Made by a program: the position numbers and the translations under genes | Notes under the pieces: generated by a model | Databases searched by the model: none | What the model saw: only the letters and a program-made list of their open reading frames with translations | Told to the model about the DNA's origin: nothing | Part shown: piece after piece, positions 42,036 to 52,043 of the stretch | How the letters are laid out: each line of letters starts with the position of its first letter | Numbering within the stretch: the stretch's first letter is position 1 | Assembly (NCBI RefSeq): GCF_900107115.1 | Contig: NZ_FNOS01000001.1 | Coordinates: forward strand, 186,001-250,000 | Length of the DNA: 64,000 nucleotides | Reading direction: 5' to 3' | Source: Salimicrobium album | Lineage (GTDB): Bacteria > Bacillota > Bacilli > Bacillales > Halobacillaceae

Positions 42036-43894
42036 TCTTTGCCATCCCCCTTTTCAATAAGATCTTCTTTATGAATATGATAACCGAGATCATCTTTGAA
42101 CGATCTGGTGAACATGGAAGCGAAGAAAAGTCCCATGCCGACAGCAACTGCTATAAACCACAGTTTGTTGTCTACCTGATAAATAAATCCGAAGCCTGCA
42201 ATAAACAGACCCATTGACATCAGGAATGGAAGTATAGAGCCATTAGGCATGTGAATATCACCAAGCGGTTCCGCAGGAGTAATACCTTTTCTTCCTTCCA
42301 TCTTCTCGATCCATAATGGATCCAGTCCACGTACGAGTGGAGTCTGTTTAAAATTATAAAATGGAGGTGCAGACGGCAGGGACCATTCGAGAGTACGACC
42401 GTCCCAAGGATCTGCAGAAGCTTTAGGTTCCTTAATTGCTGTATAAATTACGTTATACAGGAATATCAGAGTTCCGATAGCCATCAGGAAGGCACCTATT
42501 GTACTGATCAGGTTACCGGTTGCAAGACCCTGACCTTCGAAATATGTCCAGTAACGTCTAGGCATTCCCATCAGTCCCAGGAAGTGCTGGATAAAGAATG
42601 TCAGATGGAAACCGATGAAAAATGGCCAGAAACCTAAGTGACCCAGTTTCTCGTTCAGTACTTTTCCGAACATCTTCGGCCACCAGTAGTGCATAGCCGC
42701 AAATAGACCAAATACTGTACCACCGACAATAACGTAGTGGAAGTGGGCAACCACGAAGTATGTATCGTGATACTGGTAGTCAGCTGCTGCTGAACCGAGC
42801 ATTACCCCAGTCATACCTCCTATTGTAAATGTAGGTATGAATCCGAGTGCCCAGAGCATAGCGACACTTAGTTTAATACTTCCGCCCCACATGGTAAACA
42901 GCCAGTTAAAGATCTTGATTCCTGTAGGTACGGCGATCGCCATAGTAGAAACTGCGAAAATAGAGTTTGCAATCGGACCGAGTCCTACTGTAAACATGTG
43001 GTGGGCCCAAACCATGAACCCTAGAAAACCGATCAGCACTGTTGCAAATACCATTGCCGAGTAACCGAAAAGTCTCTTCTTAGAAAATGTAGAGAAAATA
43101 TCACTGAATGCCCCGAACACAGGAAGAATCAGAATATAAACTTCCGGGTGCCCGAATATCCAGAATAAGTGTTCCCAAATGATCGCGTTTCCTCCGGCAG
43201 TTACGTCGAAGAAGGCAGAGCCAAACATACGATCGAACATCATAAGGAATAGACCTACTGTAAGAGCCGGGAACGCGAAGAGAATCAGAACGCTGGTGAT
43301 GAATGTTGTCCAGGTAAATAGCGGCATGCGCATATAGGTCATACCAGGTGCCCTCATGTTAATGATCGTTACCAGGAAGTTAATACCACCGATCAGTGTT
43401 CCTGCCCCCGCTATCTGAAGCCCCATTACGTAATAATCCACTCCGTGTCCCGGAGATGTCGAGGATAACGGTGCATAGTTAGTCCAGCCCGCATCCGGCG
43501 CTCCTCCCGTAAACCAGGAAACGTTCAGTAATAGACCTCCAAATAAAAACAGCCAGAAACCAAGGGAGTTAAGGAAAGGAAATGCTACGTCCCTCGCTCC
43601 TATCTGCAATGGTACTACGGCGTTCATCAATGCAAATATAAGTGGCATGGCAGCCAGGAATATCATCGTAGTACCGTGCATCGTAATCATCTCGTTGTAA
43701 AGACCTGCTGAAATAAAGTTACTGTCCGGCTGCATCAGCTGGATACGTATTATCAGCGCTTCGAGTCCGCCGATCAGGAAGAATAGACCTCCGGCGACCA
43801 GGTAAAGGTGCGCAATTTTTTTGTGGTCAACCGTTGTAATATAGTCCCAAATCATAGCACCAATACCGCGCTGTTGTACAATCGCATTACTCAC
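42032..43894 (-). CDS. ctaD: Cytochrome c oxidase subunit I
   Basis: Catalytic subunit with heme a, heme a3 and CuB. The 620-residue protein has the heme ligand segment MITMHGTTMIF, the cross-linked His-Tyr motif FGHPEVYILILPVFG, the two CuB histidines in WAHHMFTVG, and the heme histidines in DTYFVVAHFHYVIVGG. The start is GTG, 7 bases after AAGGAGG. The proton-channel residues and the length match B. subtilis CtaD (caa3 type). It lies 23 bases after ctaC. Confidence 0.97.
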   Translation of the reverse strand: MSNAIVQQRGIGAMIWDYITTVDHKKIAHLYLVAGGLFFLIGGLEALIIRIQLMQPDSNFISAGLYNEMITMHGTTMIFLAAMPLIFALMNAVVPLQIGARDVAFPFLNSLGFWLFLFGGLLLNVSWFTGGAPDAGWTNYAPLSSTSPGHGVDYYVMGLQIAGAGTLIGGINFLVTIINMRAPGMTYMRMPLFTWTTFITSVLILFAFPALTVGLFLMMFDRMFGSAFFDVTAGGNAIIWEHLFWIFGHPEVYILILPVFGAFSDIFSTFSKKRLFGYSAMVFATVLIGFLGFMVWAHHMFTVGLGPIANSIFAVSTMAIAVPTGIKIFNWLFTMWGGSIKLSVAMLWALGFIPTFTIGGMTGVMLGSAAADYQYHDTYFVVAHFHYVIVGGTVFGLFAAMHYWWPKMFGKVLNEKLGHLGFWPFFIGFHLTFFIQHFLGLMGMPRRYWTYFEGQGLATGNLISTIGAFLMAIGTLIFLYNVIYTAIKEPKASADPWDGRTLEWSLPSAPPFYNFKQTPLVRGLDPLWIEKMEGRKGITPAEPLGDIHMPNGSILPFLMSMGLFIAGFGFIYQVDNKLWFIAVAVGMGLFFASMFTRSFKDDLGYHIHKEDLIEKGDGKE

Positions 43895-43917
43895 ACTATA
43901 ACCTCCTTTTTAATTAT

Positions 43918-44985
43918 TTACTTCTTGCCGGAAGAGCCATTCACAGAATCAGGAGTAACTTCTGAATGGTCTAACTGCATTAAGTAGTCAGCTATTTGTT
44001 GTGCTTCTTTTTCAGATACGTTGTAGCCTTCCATTTTGTTGCCAGGTTTGAACTGATCCGGATCCATAATCCAGTCTACAAGGTTTTCTTTGTTGTGATC
44101 GAGAATACCGGCAATTTTCGTACGGTTTCCGAAGTTGCTGAGGTTCGGCCCCACACCTGCTGGAGAGTTCCCTATGGCGTGACAGCCCATACAGCTGTTT
44201 TCGAAAGCTTTTTGTCCGTCTTTAGCCGAAGCGGTTTCAGGTGTCGCTTCCGGGTCAATGTTCTGCATATCGGAAACCCACTGATCATACTCTTCGGAAC
44301 TTACTGCGACTACTCTGAAGTCCATTAACGAGTGTGACTGACCACAAAGTTCGGCACAGTGTCCCCAGTATACACCTTCTTCATAAGCTTCTAAGTACAT
44401 AGTGTTTTCGTTATCACCAGGGTTTGTGTCCATTTTACCCGCGATGGAAGGTACCCAGAACGAGTGGATAACGTCACTTGATTTCATATCTAAGTATACG
44501 CGCTCTCCTGTTGGAATATACAGATCCTGACTGGTCGATATTTCCTGATCAGGATAGTTAAAGTGCCACCAGTACTGGTTACCGGTTACTTCCACAGTAA
44601 TCGAACCGTCTTCCTCACGCGGTTTTTCGTCTGCAAGGTCGAAAGTCGCCTGTACAGTCGGCACTGCCAGAATAAGGAGAAGCAGTACCGGTATAACGGT
44701 CCAGATAATCTCCAGCGATTTGTTACCCTCTGTCTGTTTAGGGATATAGTTCTCCTCACCCTTTTTACGACGGTAACGAATAAGAACGAAAATATAAATA
44801 GCCATGACGACCACGAATACGAAAGTCATAATCGCAAGACTGATCACCATAAGATCAAGTAATAGATCTGCCCCGTACCCTTTGGGCTTGAGTGCACTCA
44901 GGTTCTCTTCCCCGCACCCGGCAAGGAAAAGTACCAGCACACTAAAAATGAATACCGGACGAAGCTTGCCCATCCAACCTCTCAT
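43918..44985 (-). CDS. ctaC: Cytochrome c oxidase subunit II with fused cytochrome c domain (caa3 type)
   Basis: Electron entry subunit. The 355-residue protein has a lipoprotein signal (LAGC, C24), two membrane segments (about 40-68 and 92-112), the CuA domain with H174, C210, C214, H218 and M221, and a C-terminal cytochrome c domain with the heme motif C265-M-G-C268-H269. The fused heme domain defines a caa3 oxidase. GAGAGG lies 8 bases before the ATG. Lipidation would depend on LspA, encoded at 10788-11261. Confidence 0.97.
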   Translation of the reverse strand: MRGWMGKLRPVFIFSVLVLFLAGCGEENLSALKPKGYGADLLLDLMVISLAIMTFVFVVVMAIYIFVLIRYRRKKGEENYIPKQTEGNKSLEIIWTVIPVLLLLILAVPTVQATFDLADEKPREEDGSITVEVTGNQYWWHFNYPDQEISTSQDLYIPTGERVYLDMKSSDVIHSFWVPSIAGKMDTNPGDNENTMYLEAYEEGVYWGHCAELCGQSHSLMDFRVVAVSSEEYDQWVSDMQNIDPEATPETASAKDGQKAFENSCMGCHAIGNSPAGVGPNLSNFGNRTKIAGILDHNKENLVDWIMDPDQFKPGNKMEGYNVSEKEAQQIADYLMQLDHSEVTPDSVNGSSGKK

Positions 44986-45052
44986 GTGAAATACCTCTCT
45001 TTCTTTTTTGTATTTGAAAGTATATTAATGTGAACTAGGTTTTCACCTAATT

Positions 45053-45997
45053 TCAAACGTAAGGAAATGGCATAGTTACCAGCACCATTGTAAGGAATAG
45101 AATTGTAAGATAATTAAGGGAGTACACAAACATCCATGTAGCCCATTTCTTATCATCTTTCATTACAAAACCGGCTAATGCCAATACAAGCCAACCTACA
45201 GATAATACATAAGCGACCGTCAGGAAGACTCCGCCTAAAGAAGCAAGATATAAAGGTAAAGGCAGAAGACATGCGACATATACGACTATCTGTCTTTTGG
45301 TCATCTCAAATCCTTTGACTACCGGAAGCATCGGAACTCCTGCTCTCTCATAATCATCTTTCTTTTTCATAGCAAGTGCCAGAAAATGGGGCGTCTGCCA
45401 TAAGAACATGATAAGAAACAGCATCCACGCTTCCATACGAAGGCCCGGCTCAATAGCAGCCCAGCCTATCAATGGGGGAACGGCTCCGGAGAAACTCCCT
45501 ATAACCGTGTTTAAAGTATATCTTCTTTTGGACCACATCGTATAAAGGATTACGTAAACAATCCATCCGAACACTCCCCAAAGTGCTGCCTGCCAGGAAG
45601 CGAGTGTCAAAACGAGAAAACCGGCTGCTGAAGTGATCAGCCCTCCAATTAAAACAGACTGTAACGACATCGTCCCTGTTACAGTAGGTCTGTTTTGCGT
45701 ACGATCCATAATCGGATCGATGTCCCTGTCATACCAGTTGTTCAGAATACAGCCGCCTGCAATAACAAGCGCAGTACCAAGGAGCGTCCACAGGAGCGTG
45801 ACCCATTCTGTCACAACACTTGCCCCGGTGTAGTACAAAGCGAGCCAGAAACCCGCAAAAGTAGTGATCAGGTTCGAATTGATGATTCCAACCTTTATTA
45901 AACTTTTAATATCTTTTACCAGGGAAGTCTCCCGGTTCGCTTCTTCTTCCATAACGTGAGCAGACGTAGAATCGACTGTCCTCGGATTGTCCATCAC
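45053..45997 (-). CDS. ctaB: Protoheme IX farnesyltransferase (heme O synthase)
   Basis: UbiA-family prenyltransferase making heme O. The 314 residues form about eight to nine membrane segments, with the Asp-rich motifs NNWYDRDIDPIMDRTQNRPT and LAMKKKDDYERAGVPMLPVV. The start is GTG 8 bases after GGAGG, with an ATG immediately behind as an alternative. In B. subtilis ctaA (heme A synthase) lies divergently just upstream; here the 268-base gap to pyc has no such gene. Confidence 0.95.
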   Translation of the reverse strand: MMDNPRTVDSTSAHVMEEEANRETSLVKDIKSLIKVGIINSNLITTFAGFWLALYYTGASVVTEWVTLLWTLLGTALVIAGGCILNNWYDRDIDPIMDRTQNRPTVTGTMSLQSVLIGGLITSAAGFLVLTLASWQAALWGVFGWIVYVILYTMWSKRRYTLNTVIGSFSGAVPPLIGWAAIEPGLRMEAWMLFLIMFLWQTPHFLALAMKKKDDYERAGVPMLPVVKGFEMTKRQIVVYVACLLPLPLYLASLGGVFLTVAYVLSVGWLVLALAGFVMKDDKKWATWMFVYSLNYLTILFLTMVLVTMPFPYV

Positions 45998-46232
45998 TTG
46001 ATATTCCTCCTCCTGCCTTTTGCTCAGTACACAAAAGTTACAGAAATATTAACCATTGTCACAAAAAACGTCAAATTAATTGTATCACGGAACCATATTT
46101 CTATCTATTCAATTGCTATAAAATTATACAAATGTGACGTAGTTGTGAAAAAAGTGTGTAAAACCTATGTAAATGTGAGGACATATTCATTTTTACCATT
46201 ACACGACTATTTTTGCAAGGAGACTTTTCATA
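45998..46232. promoter_or_regulatory. AT-rich ctaB upstream region with TTGTGA-like elements
   Basis: Minus strand TTTTTTGTGACAATGG (near 46068-46053) and plus strand TTGTGAAAAAAG (near 46143-46154) resemble the loose ResD box (TTTGTGAA-like). A TGATACAAT extended -10 occurs near 46090-46080 on the minus strand. Assignment is by similarity to known ResD control of cta genes in B. subtilis. Confidence 0.35.
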
Positions 46233-46265
46233 AATACAGCCCGGCACCTGAAGCCGGGCTGTATT
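46233..46265. terminator. Hairpin terminator after pyc
   Basis: Perfect 13-bp stem AATACAGCCCGGC/GCCGGGCTGTATT with a 7-base loop, abutting the pyc stop. The T run behind it on the minus strand is short (TATTTAT). Confidence 0.8.
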
Positions 46266-49200
46266 CTATTCAAATTCGATAAGAAGATCTCCCACGTGAA
46301 TAGCTGAATCATCTGTTACGTGAACGGCTTTAATCGTTCCGTCAAAAGGAGCCTGTACAGTCGTTTCCATTTTCATAGCCTCTGTCACCATCAAATGGTC
46401 CCCTTTAGTAACCTTTTCACCTGCTGCAGCCATAACTTTCACAGCAGTACCGGGCATACTGGCTCCGATATGTTTTTCATCTGATTTGTCCGCCTGTGGT
46501 CGCACGGCTGTAGTGGCAGTTATGCTATTGTCTTTTACAACTACTTCCCTCGGTTGTCCGTTAAGCTCAAAAAATGCAGTCCTGGTTCCGTCTTCCTGAG
46601 CTTCACTTATGGACACCAGTTTCACTATCAAAGTTTTCCCTTTTTCAATGTCTACTGCAATTTCTTCGCCCAGTCTCATTCCGTAGAAAAAAGTGGGGGT
46701 GTCGAGCATCGACATATCCCCGTACTGATCAAGGAATTTCTGATAATCCATGTAAACTTTAGGATAAAGTGCATAGCTTATCATATCGAAGCTTGTTACT
46801 TGACGGTCCAGCTTATGGAACAGCGTCTCTTTCAATTCTTTGAAGTTAACAGGGTCTAAAAATTTCCCCGGCCGATCTTGAAGAGGCGCTTTTCCTTTCA
46901 GAATGAGGTGCTGAAGTTCGGTAGGGAATCCCTGGTAGGGCTGGCCCAGATACCCCTGGAAAAATTCGATGACACTGGCCGGGAAATCAATCGCTTCCCC
47001 TTTATTATACACGTCATCTTCGTTCAGATCGTTTTGCACCATGAACAAAGCCATGTCCCCCACCACCTTTGAGGAAGGAGTTACTTTGACGATATCCCCG
47101 AACATGTTGTTCACCCGACTGTACATCTTTTTAACTTCATCCCACCGGTCTCCAAGACTTACGGCTTTGGCCTGCTGCTGAAGATTCGAATACTGGCCGC
47201 CCGGCATTTCATGTTCATACACTTCTGTATGAGGGGCACGCAGGCCGCTTTCAAAGTCTTCATAATAATTTCTTATATCTTCCCAGTAATGCCCGAGTTT
47301 CTCATAAGCTTGTATATCCAGCCCGGGTCTTCTGTCACTGCCTTCGAGAGCATAGTACAAACTGTTAGCACTCGGCTGGGAAGTCATTCCTGCCATTGAA
47401 CCTGCAGCAACATCCACTACGTCAACCCCGGCCTCAACTGCTTTTGCATACGTGAAAATGCCATTCCCGCTTGTGTCGTGGGTGTGGAGGTGCACAGGAA
47501 TGGAGACTTTCTTCTTCAACGCACTTATCAGCTGGTATGCAGCTTCAGGTTTAAGAAGTCCTGCCATATCTTTTATCCCTAAGATATGAGCGCCCGCCTC
47601 TTCCAGTTCGCCTGCCAGTTCAACATAATAATCCAGGTCGTATTTAGAGCGGTCCGAATCCAGAATATCCCCGGTATAACACATGGCGGCTTCCGCTATT
47701 TTACCTGTCTTTCTGACGGCTTCGATGGCAGGTTTCATACCTTCCACCCAGTTAAGACTGTCGAAAATTCGAAAGACGTCTATTCCTGCATTGGCACTTT
47801 TCTCTACAAATTCTTCAATCAGGTTATCCGGATAGTTTTTATACCCTACCGCATTGGAAGCACGGAGCAGCATCTGGAAAAGAACATTCGGAGCTTTTTC
47901 CCGTAAGTTAAGCAGCCGGGACCACGGATCTTCGTTCAAAAAGCGGTAAGACACATCAAACGTAGCTCCTCCCCACATTTCTAAGGAAAAAAGTTCGGGC
48001 AGAAGACGTGCCGTAGGTTCTGCTATCGTTTCGAGGTCTTTTGTTCTCACCCTGGTGGCAAGCAGCGACTGATGAGCATCCCTGAACGTCGTATCAGTAA
48101 GAAGTACTTCTTTTCGTTCTTTCAGCCAATTCATCAGTGCTTCCGGCCCTTCTTCATCCAGAATCTGTTTGGTACCTTTCGAAAATTCATCAGTGCGCGG
48201 AAGTTCCGGGACCCGCGGATCTGGATAGTCAGGTTTCTTTCTGCCGCCTTCTCCATCATATCCGTTCACCGTTTTATCAGCTATGTGCTGCAGCATTTTG
48301 GTGCCGCGGTCTTTTCTTTTCGGAAACACGAATAGTTCAGGAGAATTGTCAATAAATGTGGTGCTGTATTCGCCGTTGATAAACTGCGGATGTTGAATAA
48401 CATTTTGCAGAAAAGGAATGTTTGTTTTGATACCACGAATTCGGAACTCTTTTAAATTTCTGACCATTTTTTGTGCAGCCTGTTCAAATGTAAGGGCCCA
48501 GGTAGACACTTTTACAAGTAAGGAATCGTAGAACGGGGAAATTACCGCACCCTGAAATCCGTTACCTGCATCCAGACGTACTCCGAACCCTCCTCCGGTA
48601 CGGTAGGCCATGATTTTTCCGGTGTCAGGCATGAAGTTATTCAGCGGGTCTTCCGTCGTAACTCTTGATTGAATAGCGTAGCCGCTCGTAACTAAGTTTT
48701 CCTGGGATGGTATCCCTATGTAACTTTCAAACAATGGATGGCCTTCCGCCACTTTGATTTGAGTCTGAACGATATCAATTCCTGTTATCATTTCAGTGAT
48801 TGTATGTTCCACCTGTACCCGCGGATTAACTTCAATAAAGAAAAATTCTCCATCGGCAACCAGAAATTCCACAGTTCCGGCATTCACATATCCAACATTC
48901 CGCATCAGTTTGACAGCTGCGTCACAAATATTCTCCCGCAGTGTGCCGGACAAGGACATACTCGGCGCCATCTCAACCACTTTCTGATGCCGTCGCTGCA
49001 CGGAACAGTCGCGTTCATAAAGATGTACCACATTTCCATCTTCATCACCGATGATCTGGACTTCGATATGTTTAGGATTTTCAATTAGTTTTTCGACGTA
49101 GACTTCTTCACTGCCAAATGCCGCTTTCGCTTCTCCTCTGGCTCTCTCGAAAGCTTCCTCAAGATCTCCGGGAGTCCGGACAATTCTCATGCCGCGGCCT

Positions 49201-49709
49201 CCGCCTCCCATAGAAGCTTTGATTATAATCGGATATCCGTGTTCTTCGCCGAATTTTTGTACTTCTTCCACTCCGGCTACGGGTTTGTCGGTACCCGGAA
49301 TCAGCGGAATATCAGCTTTTTGCGCCTGCTCTCTCGCCTTCACCTTGTCACCGAACATTTCAAGCTGCCTGCTCCCGGGGCCTATGAATTTGATATCTTC
49401 CTCTTCACAGCGTGTTGCGAAATGGATGTTTTCAGACAAAAAGCCATAGCCCGGGTGAATGGCATCCACCCCTACTTCCTTGGCCACTTCTATGATATTT
49501 TCGATATCGAGGTAAGCGTCGATCGGTTTCTTTCCTTTCCCGATCAAATAAGCTTCATCCGCTTTATATCTGTGATAAGAGCCTGTGTCTTCCTGAGAAT
49601 AAACCGCCACTGTTCTAATATCGAGCTCAGTACATGCACGAAATACCCGGATAGCAATTTCCCCGCGGTTAGCGACGAGTACTTTTTTGATTTTCCTTAA
49701 TTCTGCCAT
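46266..49709 (-). CDS. pyc: Pyruvate carboxylase
   Basis: Biotin enzyme making oxaloacetate from pyruvate. The 1147-residue protein contains, in order, the biotin carboxylase domain (KVLVANRGEIAIRVFRA; ATP loop IIKASMGGGGRGMR; VEVNPRVQVEHTITE), the carboxyltransferase TIM barrel (LTDTTFRDAHQSLLATR; VHLHTHDTSGNG), the PYC tetramerisation region and the biotinyl domain with EAMKMET (K1113). AGGAG precedes the ATG by 7 bases. It overlaps the end of ftsW by 13 bases, so the two are co-transcribed. Confidence 0.98.
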   Translation of the reverse strand: MAELRKIKKVLVANRGEIAIRVFRACTELDIRTVAVYSQEDTGSYHRYKADEAYLIGKGKKPIDAYLDIENIIEVAKEVGVDAIHPGYGFLSENIHFATRCEEEDIKFIGPGSRQLEMFGDKVKAREQAQKADIPLIPGTDKPVAGVEEVQKFGEEHGYPIIIKASMGGGGRGMRIVRTPGDLEEAFERARGEAKAAFGSEEVYVEKLIENPKHIEVQIIGDEDGNVVHLYERDCSVQRRHQKVVEMAPSMSLSGTLRENICDAAVKLMRNVGYVNAGTVEFLVADGEFFFIEVNPRVQVEHTITEMITGIDIVQTQIKVAEGHPLFESYIGIPSQENLVTSGYAIQSRVTTEDPLNNFMPDTGKIMAYRTGGGFGVRLDAGNGFQGAVISPFYDSLLVKVSTWALTFEQAAQKMVRNLKEFRIRGIKTNIPFLQNVIQHPQFINGEYSTTFIDNSPELFVFPKRKDRGTKMLQHIADKTVNGYDGEGGRKKPDYPDPRVPELPRTDEFSKGTKQILDEEGPEALMNWLKERKEVLLTDTTFRDAHQSLLATRVRTKDLETIAEPTARLLPELFSLEMWGGATFDVSYRFLNEDPWSRLLNLREKAPNVLFQMLLRASNAVGYKNYPDNLIEEFVEKSANAGIDVFRIFDSLNWVEGMKPAIEAVRKTGKIAEAAMCYTGDILDSDRSKYDLDYYVELAGELEEAGAHILGIKDMAGLLKPEAAYQLISALKKKVSIPVHLHTHDTSGNGIFTYAKAVEAGVDVVDVAAGSMAGMTSQPSANSLYYALEGSDRRPGLDIQAYEKLGHYWEDIRNYYEDFESGLRAPHTEVYEHEMPGGQYSNLQQQAKAVSLGDRWDEVKKMYSRVNNMFGDIVKVTPSSKVVGDMALFMVQNDLNEDDVYNKGEAIDFPASVIEFFQGYLGQPYQGFPTELQHLILKGKAPLQDRPGKFLDPVNFKELKETLFHKLDRQVTSFDMISYALYPKVYMDYQKFLDQYGDMSMLDTPTFFYGMRLGEEIAVDIEKGKTLIVKLVSISEAQEDGTRTAFFELNGQPREVVVKDNSITATTAVRPQADKSDEKHIGASMPGTAVKVMAAAGEKVTKGDHLMVTEAMKMETTVQAPFDGTIKAVHVTDDSAIHVGDLLIEFE

Positions 49710-50887
49710 GATTTCACTCCTCGATTTTTATTGGTGGTCCTCTCCTTGAACTGACCGGGTTCTTTTTCTTTCACTTCTTTCTCTTCATTAAAGCGAACCC
49801 CCCTGGCTACGCTGTTCAGCATCCCCGCTGCGAGCATGAATATCAGCAGAGCCGACCCGCCATAACTTACAAAAGGAAGAGGGACCCCTGTTATAGGAAG
49901 CAACCCGCTCATAGCCCCTAAATTAATTATCGCCTGTATAGCGACCATGGAAGATATCCCTATGGCCAGTAAAGAACCAAAAGGATCTTCGCACTTCTTA
50001 GCTATATAGAGCCCCCGTAACACGAAGAGAGCCAGAAGACCAAGAGTGATCACCACTCCAATGAATCCCAGTTCCTCGGCAATGACCGCCATAATGAAAT
50101 CTGTATGAGGTTCAGGCAGGTAACCCAACTTCTGGACCCCCTGCCCCAGTCCTTCTCCTGTCAGACCGCCACTGCCAATAGCTATATAAGACTGGATCAG
50201 ATGATAACCGTCCGCTTCCGGAGTCTCAAACGGCTGGTAGGCGCCCGTAAACCTGGAGGCCCGCTCATCCGTTATCATCTGCTGACTGGCAAGCACCGTG
50301 ACGAGCACTATACCGCTCACTAGAATCATTACGTGCTTCATTCTGATCCCGGAAGAAATTACAACACTTGCAGCTATCATTGCTATAACGGCGGCTGTAC
50401 CTATATCAGGCTGCATAATGATTAAGCCGAGCAGTAGCGAAGTCAAATACAAAGGAGGAAGAACCCCTTGAGTGAAATTATCTATGTAGGGCTGCTTTTT
50501 TGCATATACAGACGCTAAATAAAGTACCAGTCCGACTTTCACAAATTCGGCGGGCTGGACACTGAATCCCCCGAATACATACCAGGACGTCGCATTGTTC
50601 CTCGTCTCTCCGAAAATGAAAACTCCCACCAGTGACAGTATCATAATAAGCACGGTAAGTTTAACGAATCTCCGATACTGCCTGTAAGGGATGAATGCCG
50701 CTACGAGAAAGACTGCCAGTCCAATCACTGCCCACTGCAACTGCTTAAGCAGAAAGTGGTTCGGTTCCACTTCGAATTTAACAGGTGCATCCACCATACT
50801 CGCACTATAGATCATTACTGTGCCGAATCCTATAAGTACCAATGGTGCGAACATTAAAGTGAAATCTAATGATTTCCATATTTTCAT
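49697..50887 (-). CDS. ftsW: Peptidoglycan glycosyltransferase FtsW
   Basis: SEDS-family septal glycan polymerase, partner of PbpB. The 396-residue protein has ten membrane segments, the SFGWYVFG-like loop ATSWYVFGGFSVQPAEFVKVGLVL with the SEDS signature QPAE(F/L), a catalytic aspartate region (MQPDIGTAAVI), and the late motif LPITGVPLPFVSYGGSALL. The start at 50887 is chosen because AAGGG is 9 bases upstream; an ATG three codons earlier overlaps that site. It is not in the mur cluster but next to pyc, as in B. subtilis (ylaO). Confidence 0.94.
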   Translation of the reverse strand: MKIWKSLDFTLMFAPLVLIGFGTVMIYSASMVDAPVKFEVEPNHFLLKQLQWAVIGLAVFLVAAFIPYRQYRRFVKLTVLIMILSLVGVFIFGETRNNATSWYVFGGFSVQPAEFVKVGLVLYLASVYAKKQPYIDNFTQGVLPPLYLTSLLLGLIIMQPDIGTAAVIAMIAASVVISSGIRMKHVMILVSGIVLVTVLASQQMITDERASRFTGAYQPFETPEADGYHLIQSYIAIGSGGLTGEGLGQGVQKLGYLPEPHTDFIMAVIAEELGFIGVVITLGLLALFVLRGLYIAKKCEDPFGSLLAIGISSMVAIQAIINLGAMSGLLPITGVPLPFVSYGGSALLIFMLAAGMLNSVARGVRFNEEKEVKEKEPGQFKERTTNKNRGVKSWQN

Positions 50888-50940
50888 ATATCTCATCCCT
50901 TAACTAAAGCCTTTTAATATTCTGAAAACGTATATGTAAT

Positions 50941-50977
50941 AAAAAACTCAAATTACAACTGAAGGTCGCAATTTGAG
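50941..50977 (-). terminator. Rho-independent terminator after ylaN
   Basis: Minus strand CTCAAATT stem, 15-base loop, AATTTGAG, then six T residues. It separates ylaN from ftsW-pyc. Confidence 0.8.
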
Positions 50978-50984
50978 CCTTTAC

Positions 50985-51266
50985 TTATGACCGTTGAGAT
51001 GCTTCATGTAAAACATTCAGCTGTTTTTCCAGGTTGTCGAGAAGTTCTTTGCCCTCTTCTTCGGTTATAAGATTCAACCTTGTCGCAAAATTGATTTCCC
51101 GCGACAATCCGAACATCTGGGTATCCAGTACCTCTTCGTATAACGGGCACTGAGGCATAGTCAAATTATCTATTTGCACTTTAATTAATTGAAGAATTTT
51201 ATCTGCGTCCGCTTTAAGAAGGGCATATGCTTTCTCCCGCTGATCAACTGCTACATCAGACAACAT
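50985..51266 (-). CDS. ylaN: YlaN family protein (DUF1507)
   Basis: 93-residue helical protein with the conserved segments [53 protein letters not shown]. In B. subtilis it is conditionally essential, and recent work ties it to iron sensing through the Fur repressor. It is a single-gene unit with a good promoter and a terminator. The place next to ftsW is conserved. Confidence 0.93.
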   Translation of the reverse strand: MLSDVAVDQREKAYALLKADADKILQLIKVQIDNLTMPQCPLYEEVLDTQMFGLSREINFATRLNLITEEEGKELLDNLEKQLNVLHEASQRS

Positions 51267-51299
51267 TCAACTCCCCCCTCTTCTGCATTCTTTCATTTA

Positions 51300-51328
51300 A
51301 TATTATCGTTTATCAAGGTGAAATGCAA
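51300..51328 (-). promoter_or_regulatory. SigA-type promoter of ylaN
   Basis: Minus strand TTGCAT (51328-51323), 17-base spacer, TAATAT (51305-51300). A second TGCTATAAT lies further upstream near 51352-51360. Confidence 0.6.
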
Positions 51329-51465
51329 CATAACGATCACCGAATCCTTACCTATTATAGCAAAAAAATAAAAATTCAGCGACAGTAGGACCCGATTTAA
51401 TGAAATGCCGGAGAAATTCTGCTATCATGTGAAATAAATTGTTTAAGGAAAGGCGGCTATCATCC

Positions 51466-51960
51466 ATGATTGTACAAATTACCGGTAAGGTTACTTACCC
51501 TATTACCCTGGACCCCACCGTTTGGATTTTTGACGATCGTAAACTTACGTTTTCCGAAGTTTTTGAAGACGGAATCACTTCCGAGGAAGAAAGGGAAATT
51601 GATGAACTGCGCGAACAGGCGGAACGCTTCAATAGAGCCATGTACCAGCAGAAAGTCACTCCACCTGTCAACAAAAGCGTAAACCGCTATGAGAAAGAGC
51701 GGGCTGTAAAAGGAACGTTTTTAATGCCTCTGTTACCTTTTTTACATACAAGTGACATTCATGATGAGGCAAAAACAGCAGTTCTTGAAACTTCAGAAGG
51801 GGAAAAATCAGTCACCGCAGAGGAAATTCGTGACGCTTATGCCCTGTTTGCCGAAAAAGGAAAGCCTTTGAAGGATGACGGCCCTATTCATCTCTACATG
51901 GGGGATGGTTCCAACAAAGACGAACCTATTAAGGGAATTAAAAAAATCAGGTTTGAATAG
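51466..51960 (+). CDS. YlaL-like conserved protein
   Basis: 164-residue soluble acidic protein starting MIVQITGKVTYPITLDPTVWIFDDRKLTF. Position beside ylaN suggests it is the YlaL counterpart; I base this on context and remembered similarity, not a search. No catalytic motif is visible. A variable charged middle (EEEREIDELREQAERF) is followed by the conserved KGTFLMPLLPFLHTSDIHDEAK. The ATG at 51466 follows AAAGGCGG; the longer frame from 51439 lacks a ribosome binding site. A TGCTATCAT extended -10 lies at 51420-51428. Confidence 0.75.
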   Translation: MIVQITGKVTYPITLDPTVWIFDDRKLTFSEVFEDGITSEEEREIDELREQAERFNRAMYQQKVTPPVNKSVNRYEKERAVKGTFLMPLLPFLHTSDIHDEAKTAVLETSEGEKSVTAEEIRDAYALFAEKGKPLKDDGPIHLYMGDGSNKDEPIKGIKKIRFE

Positions 51961-52004
51961 TCAGTGTTTATACCGACTGTACTGAAACATAGCAAACAAC
52001 AGAA

Positions 52005-52041
52005 AGAACCCCCGTTCACCTTTGTGGAACGGGGGTTCTTC
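52005..52041 (+). terminator. Rho-independent terminator after the YlaL-like gene
   Basis: Perfect 13-bp stem AGAACCCCCGTTC/GAACGGGGGTTCT with a 9-base loop and a short pyrimidine tail; also able to act for the convergent gene at 52044. Confidence 0.82.
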
Positions 52042-52043
52042 TA

